From Chara braunii (lineage: Eukaryota > Streptophyta > Charophyceae > Charales > Characeae), in the NCBI GenBank assembly GCA_003427395.1, contig BFEA01000112.1, positions 195,505 to 241,251 on the forward strand: a DNA stretch of 45,747 bases. The letters are read 5' to 3'. The translations under genes were made by a program, and so were the position numbers. The notes under the pieces were generated by a model, which saw only the letters and a program-made list of their open reading frames with translations, did no database searches and was not told where the DNA came from. Position 1 is the first letter of the stretch; each line of letters begins with the position of its first letter. Below are positions 41,776 to 45,747 of the stretch, in pieces.

Positions 41776-41845
<70 letters not shown>

Positions 41846-41849
<4 letters not shown>

Positions 41850-43055
41850 AAACAGTTACGGAGAGAGAGAAAGAGGAGGGAGAAGGGGAAGGGAGCGCGG
41901 GAGGGAGCGATGCGGGGGACAAAGAGGAGAAGGCTTTGCATACGCGGCGCCGTCAACAAAAAGAAAGAAAAAGGCACCAAAACAGTTACAGCTAGATTCT
42001 ATCCTAATTCAAAATTGAAATCACCATATCCGCGCGCGAAAAAGCGACGCGGGAAGAGAAAATCCTGCGCCTATTCGTATTCGCACAAAATTCCGAGAGT
42101 TTTCCCCGACGCGACCAAGAACATTCACACAAACGAGAAGGACACGTCGATGTTTCGCTTATCCCGGAATTCCCAACTGTCGAGCCCGATTCCCAGTGCG
42201 CTCGCTAAGGCGCACATAATTTCCTATGTATTTCCCGAATTGCAGAAAGAAAAAGCAGAACCCGGGAGTCGAAAAAACTTTCGAAAGATGAGGGCCACAA
42301 AGAAATGCGGCATCTGAAAACAAGAAAACGAAACGGGGTTTTTCTGGGGTTGGTATGATACAAGCAAAAGAAGGGGTACGAAAGATAGCACGGGTTTGGA
42401 AAGTAGTTCGTCACAGGATGGCGGACGAGGTATGCATGACAGAGAGGGAGAAGGCGGGGAAACACGAGGGAATCAAGAAGGAGTACAGTTACAGTTGAGC
42501 CCGCCAAAAATTACAGTTACACGCAGGATTAAGGACGCGATACAGTCAGAGCCCAGTCCCCACTGTGGTGAGAGGTGCGCAAGCAAGAAGCGCGGCGCAA
42601 CAAGATTTCAAGAGTACCTAAATTCCTATTCTAAATCCTATTTGCAAAAAGAAATTCCGAAAAGACAGAACAATTCCGAGAGCCCGTGGGGGCTTGACAT
42701 CAGTTGTAAATTTGAAAATCGACATTCCCCCACTCTGATCGCGCCAAAATCCCCATTTCCCACAGCAGAACAAGAAAGAAGCTATGGCAACCGTTATTTA
42801 TTGCGCTCACTAAGGCGCGGCCAGCCAATCGTCTGCGCAGGACTTTCTCGGCCCCGGACCCGAAAGCCAAAAAGAAAGAAGCGAGGGTATCCATGCAACT
42901 TGCCCAGCCGACCTATATCCATGCACTCCACCCGACCAACAAATCCCCAACCCTCGAAGCCGCTTCGCGCAGAAAGTCGTTCGTCATATTAGCACCAGGA
43001 TTGGCTCCAAGTCCATCCACCGCATCCTTGTGAGCAGGCTGCAAATTTTTCACTG
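41846..43055. other. No gene recognised; possibly U3 of the LTR
   Basis: A 198-codon plus-strand frame (42396-42992) has no domain and irregular composition. GCGCTC.CTAAGGCGC words occur at ~42198 and ~42804. May be the outer LTR part hidden by the gap in the left copy. Confidence 0.35.
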
Positions 43056-43060
43056 TCAAA

Positions 43061-43131
43061 GGGTTACCCAAGTTGTGGTAAGTTACCAGAGTTGCAAGAC
43101 CATGTTGATACTACCACAACTCTGGTAACCC
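43061..43131. repeat. 20-bp inverted repeat hairpin
   Basis: GGGTTACCCAAGTTGTGGTA (43061-43080) pairs with TACCACAACTCTGGTAACCC (43112-43131) with three mismatches around a 31-base loop. Confidence 0.85.
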
Positions 43132-43169
43132 ACCCTTTTTTTTTTCCCGACCCTGTGCCTTGTAAGTGT

Positions 43170-43245
43170 TTTATATATATATATATTCTATTTGACGATA
43201 TATATATAATATATATTGTATATATATAATATATATATTTTAAAG
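43170..43245. repeat. AT-rich (TA)n region
   Basis: Imperfect TATATA runs interrupted by CTATTTGACG near 43187. Confidence 0.9.
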
Positions 43246-43249
43246 GAAA

Positions 43250-44379
43250 TTGAAGTTGAGAGACCCATTCTTCTGGAATAGCCCATGGCAACCATATTGG
43301 TGGTGGGAGAGCAAAGCTGTACAAGCCCCTCATCATTCACGAGGATGTGGCAATGGGCAGGCATGGCCGCCATCAGGGGAATCCGGCAGTGCTATTGCCG
43401 ACCACTATGGCCAGTTGCTGCACCCCCCTCTTGACCCCCTTCAGCCTACATTGGCTGTGTCTGATAGCCAATATTGTTGTTGCATAGCACCCAACAATAT
43501 TGGGCAAGGTCCTGCCAATGCCGGCCTGGGGGACCCAGCAGGCCGGCAATCTCCAGATAGATGGTAGGATACCACTATATCTATTAGATGGTAGGACACC
43601 ACAATTCCGACAGAAGGCGATATTCTTTCGTAGGGACAGACCCCACTTGTGCTATGTTCATCCTTGGAGGGCATGACCTTAGTGGTAATATTGTCCAGGT
43701 TCGTGCATTCCTTGGATGAACATAGCGCCAATGGCGCCTACTGCTTACCCCCTTACCCAATGAAAATATCAGCCAGCTGGGTATCGGAGCGCCCGCACCT
43801 GGCGGGAGGTTTGTTGGGTGCGACGCGGCATCGCTGCCAGGTCCCTTCAGGGCATACGCACACTAGGACTTCCAGGATGTATCTGGACCGAAATTGGGGC
43901 TTGTCGTCTAGGCATCCGACTGCAATTACGTCTATAGAGGAGTCGAAACACTCCCACTGTGAGTACACACTCATGCTGCACAACAAAGAGGAGAGAATCT
44001 TGCAAGACGGCATCCCTGGCACCCAGCCGACGTGGCTCCAGGGTATGCCCATCTATCTATCTAACAATTTTTTTTTTTGTTGTTGTTTTAATAAGGAACT
44101 ATCAAACTATCAGTACACCGTTCATGAGCTCAACTCCAATCGAGACAAAACCACTCGGTGGGTAAAAATCCCACGGATAACCCCCCTTCCCTCTCCCCAG
44201 ATCGACCGACGGCTTTTTTTTTTTCTTTTTTTTTTTTGTGGATGTCCCGGGACAAGGACGGACGGCTTTGTCAAATGCAACGGGGGCCAAATCCCACGTA
44301 CCCAAATTCTGCATTCCTGACCGTAGGTTATGAAGATCGACGCCCTGGAACCTCGCCCCTGCTCAAGTCTCGGACCCTA
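43250..44379. other. No gene; cluster of short hairpins
   Basis: Inverted pairs include CCAATATTGTTG/CAACAATATTGG (about 43468-43504), TGCCGGCCTG/CAGGCCGGCA (about 43519-43550) and GCTATGTTCATCC/GGATGAACATAGC (about 43650-43727). No coding signature. T-rich tracts lie at 44069-44088 and 44212-44238. Confidence 0.5.
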
Positions 44380-44475
44380 GTTGCACTACTCGCCATCCGC
44401 CAAGATTTTGAATGCATCTGGAGAAAATGATGTCCACATGCGATCAAAATGTTGGCGGATGGCGAGTAGTGCGAC
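44380..44475. repeat. Long near-perfect hairpin (31-bp arms)
   Basis: The arm 44380-44410 (core GCACTACTCGCCATCCGCCA) is the reverse complement of 44445-44475 with two mismatches, around a 34-base loop. It lies ~480 bp upstream of the stress protein gene. The shape resembles a small-RNA precursor or a tiny inverted-repeat insertion. Confidence 0.85.
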
Positions 44476-44631
44476 GAGGCCCTCTGAGGGACGCAGGACA
44501 TCCCCGCGCGCTTGGGACACATCCACCCGTCACATGAGCTTCGGTAAACAGTGGAGAACAACGCGGATTGTTTTTATTTTTTTACGACAGCCGCGACAAG
44601 GATCGACGCATTTCAGAGTAGCCGTTGGGGA

Positions 44632-44738
44632 AAGTGAAAGTGGGTCATAAAGGCGAAAGCGAAAAGTGAAAGTGGGTGAGAAAGGCGAAAGCGAAAAGTG
44701 AAAGTGGGTGAGAAAGGCGAAAGCGAAAAGTGAAAGTG
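44632..44738. repeat. 32-bp tandem repeat, ~3.3 copies
   Basis: The unit begins AAGTGAAAGTGGGTGAGAAA and ends GGCGAAAGCGAA; copies start at 44632, 44664, 44696 and partially 44728, with two changes in the first. Inside the likely promoter of the downstream gene. Confidence 0.9.
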
Positions 44739-44740
44739 TA

Positions 44741-44743
44741 TGC

Positions 44744-44777
<34 letters not shown>
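44741..44777. repeat. (GT)n(GA)n microsatellite
   Basis: Short GT run followed by a GA run. Confidence 0.9.
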
Positions 44778-44897
44778 GTGACGTTGGCAGCATACGGAAG
44801 CTAGAGAGAGAGAAAGAGGTTCACGTTCGTCGCCATGCTCTGCTGACGGCCAGAGTTAGGGAGACAAAGGGAGGCGAAGGCAGAAACGCGCGCGTAC

Positions 44898-44900
<3 letters not shown>

Positions 44901-44957
<57 letters not shown>
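44901..44957. repeat. (GA)n microsatellite in 5' leader
   Basis: About 28 GA units run directly into the ATG of the stress protein gene. In plants GAGA-rich leaders are bound by BPC/GAGA factors; whether that applies here is inference. Confidence 0.95.
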
Positions 44958-44965
<8 letters not shown>

Positions 44966-45569
44966 AGGGGAAGCGGATGTGAACAGCAGAGGAGGGGGAG
45001 AGGGAGAAAGAGGCGGTGTGTCGAGTCCAACGGGGACGACGGCGGCGCCATCGCGAGAAGAAACGGCGGTAAACGATCGTAAACCTATGAATGTGGTCGT
45101 TGCTGTTGACCAGGGGGAAGAGAGTATGTATGCGTTACTGTGGGCGCTCGATTTCGTGGTCGAGCCCAAGGATAGGGTTCATCTTCTTCACGTGCAGGCG
45201 CCTTCGCCGTTCTTTGCGACACCACAGCAAGTGCCGGGATACTATATCTCGGCCGAGGTGTCGGAGGCATTGAGGCGCCAAGAGGAGGAGATAAGCAGAG
45301 GGGTACTGAGTAAAGCGAAGACGATGTGCGAGAAGAAGAACGTGCAGCCCATCAAGGAGGTGACAATGGGAGACGCGAGAGAGTGTATAGTAGATGCAGT
45401 GGCGCAGCTGAAGGCCAATTTGTTGGTGATAGGAAGCCATGGCTATGGTGCTCTGAAAAGAGCCTTTCTTGGAAGCGTCAGCGACTACTGCGTGCATCAT
45501 TGCAAATGCCCCGTACTCGTCGTCAGACTGCCAAAAGACAGGGTGGTTGTCGACAACAGTGAAGGCTAA
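44958..45569 (+). CDS. Universal stress protein (UspA-like) domain protein
   Basis: A complete single-exon 203-codon gene. Residues 1-43 are a Gly/Glu/Ser-rich disordered leader. The USP fold runs from ~44 to 193, starting NVVVAVDQGEESMYALLWAL (Asp51 at the end of strand 1). It continues through VHLLHVQ and an Arg/Glu-rich helix (EALRRQEEEISRGVLSKAK), then AKTMCEKK and DARECIVDAV. The ATP-binding signature G-x2-G-x9-G-S is perfect: GSHGYGALKRAFLGSVSDYC, with Gly159, Gly162, Gly172 and Ser173, followed by PVLVV. Plant members are soluble proteins, often ATP-binding, linked to stress responses. The start at 44958 is the first ATG after the GA tract, though Met44 would give a bare domain. No TATA was identified with confidence. 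Confidence 0.93.
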
Positions 45570-45677
45570 CGGAACGGAACGATAACAAAGAGAAGTAGAC
45601 GGAATGTAACGGAACGTTATGTGGAAATAAGACCATGATGTATGATTCTGCAAATTCGCTGCAATCGAGTTTGGTGC

Positions 45678-45678
<1 letters not shown>

Positions 45679-45747
<69 letters not shown>
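45679..45747. repeat. (GA)n microsatellite at window end
   Basis: Runs off the end of the window, in the 3' flank of the stress protein gene. Confidence 0.95.

Larger units (their letters stand above)
28390..41845 (-). mobile_element. Ty3/gypsy-type LTR retrotransposon with PHD finger, ORF3 and LTR ORF
   Basis: Two long direct repeats (28390-30429 and 39643-41845, probably longer) flank an internal region. Read on the minus strand it carries a primer-binding site, gag with a zinc knuckle, aspartic protease, RT, RNase H, a PHD-type finger, integrase and ORF3. The RT-RNase H-integrase order defines Ty3/gypsy. No chromodomain is seen at the integrase C-terminus; a Ser/Pro/Glu-rich tail is there instead. 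This copy is inactive: seven in-frame stops, a gag frameshift, an ORF3 frameshift and a lost integrase Asp. LTRs differ by ~3.5% over their first ~600 bases. The outer right end is not resolved because the left copy runs into a gap at the same (GA)n tract. Confidence 0.9.
39643..41845 (-). repeat. Right LTR (5' LTR of the element), outer end unresolved
   Basis: Collinear with the left LTR and longer by an internal ~126-base segment near 40627-40760 (an insertion here or a deletion in the other copy). The last 66 bases are (GA)n; sequence beyond could still be U3. It ends next to the primer-binding site with ...GTGAGGT on the minus strand, not the usual CA. Confidence 0.8.

Noticed and set aside
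42396-42992. 198-codon plus-strand ORF
   Set aside because: No domain, no heptads or splice context; more likely LTR/U3 or flank sequence.

Overview
The window looks like nuclear DNA from a green-lineage (streptophyte) eukaryote. It contains U6 snRNA-like sequences, split exons with GT/AG junctions, tRNA-derived SINEs, a plant-type LINE with a zf-RVT tail, a Ty3/gypsy element primed by an initiator-Met-tRNA-like site, degenerate CCCTAAA-type tracts and one intact plant-style universal stress protein gene. The very low gene density, heavy microsatellite load and strongly decayed transposons fit a large repeat-rich genome. A charophyte alga such as Chara is my guess and is not proven by anything here. 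The sequence is a draft: it has gaps at 12209-12807 and 30430-31429 and seven single Ns.

Layout. 1-9.9 kb: repeats (SINEs, LINE fragments, microsatellites), a decayed LINE copy (about 5.9-8.5 kb) and a divergent U6 on the minus strand. 10.0-20.6 kb: a probable plus-strand host gene, visible only as short exons with matching splice sites. Its first three recognisable exons encode one coiled coil. Its long intron between 13158 and 19481 holds two copies of an inverted-repeat MITE, SINEs, a TTCACCC minisatellite, a retroposed U6 copy and a Cys/His (RING-type) repeat reading frame broken by stops. 20.6-26.5 kb: no recognisable gene. 26.5-28.4 kb: a diverged LTR-like sequence. 28.4 to about 42 kb: a Ty3/gypsy retroelement on the minus strand with long LTRs (more than 2 kb). 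It reads gag, protease, RT, RNase H, a PHD-type zinc finger, integrase and then a long extra ORF3. Its R/U5 region encodes a further protein that is conserved, at protein level, in the diverged neighbour LTR. 43-45.7 kb: hairpins, a 32-bp tandem repeat and a single-exon universal stress protein gene at 44958-45569.

The most interesting material is the retroelement. It combines a PHD finger inside pol, an ORF after integrase and a conserved ORF inside the LTR, a combination I do not recognise from described families. This copy is dead: it has seven in-frame stops across gag-pol, a frameshifted gag and ORF3, and a lost integrase catalytic Asp. Next in interest are the RING-type concatemer, whose stops fall only in linkers, and the hidden multi-exon coiled-coil gene.
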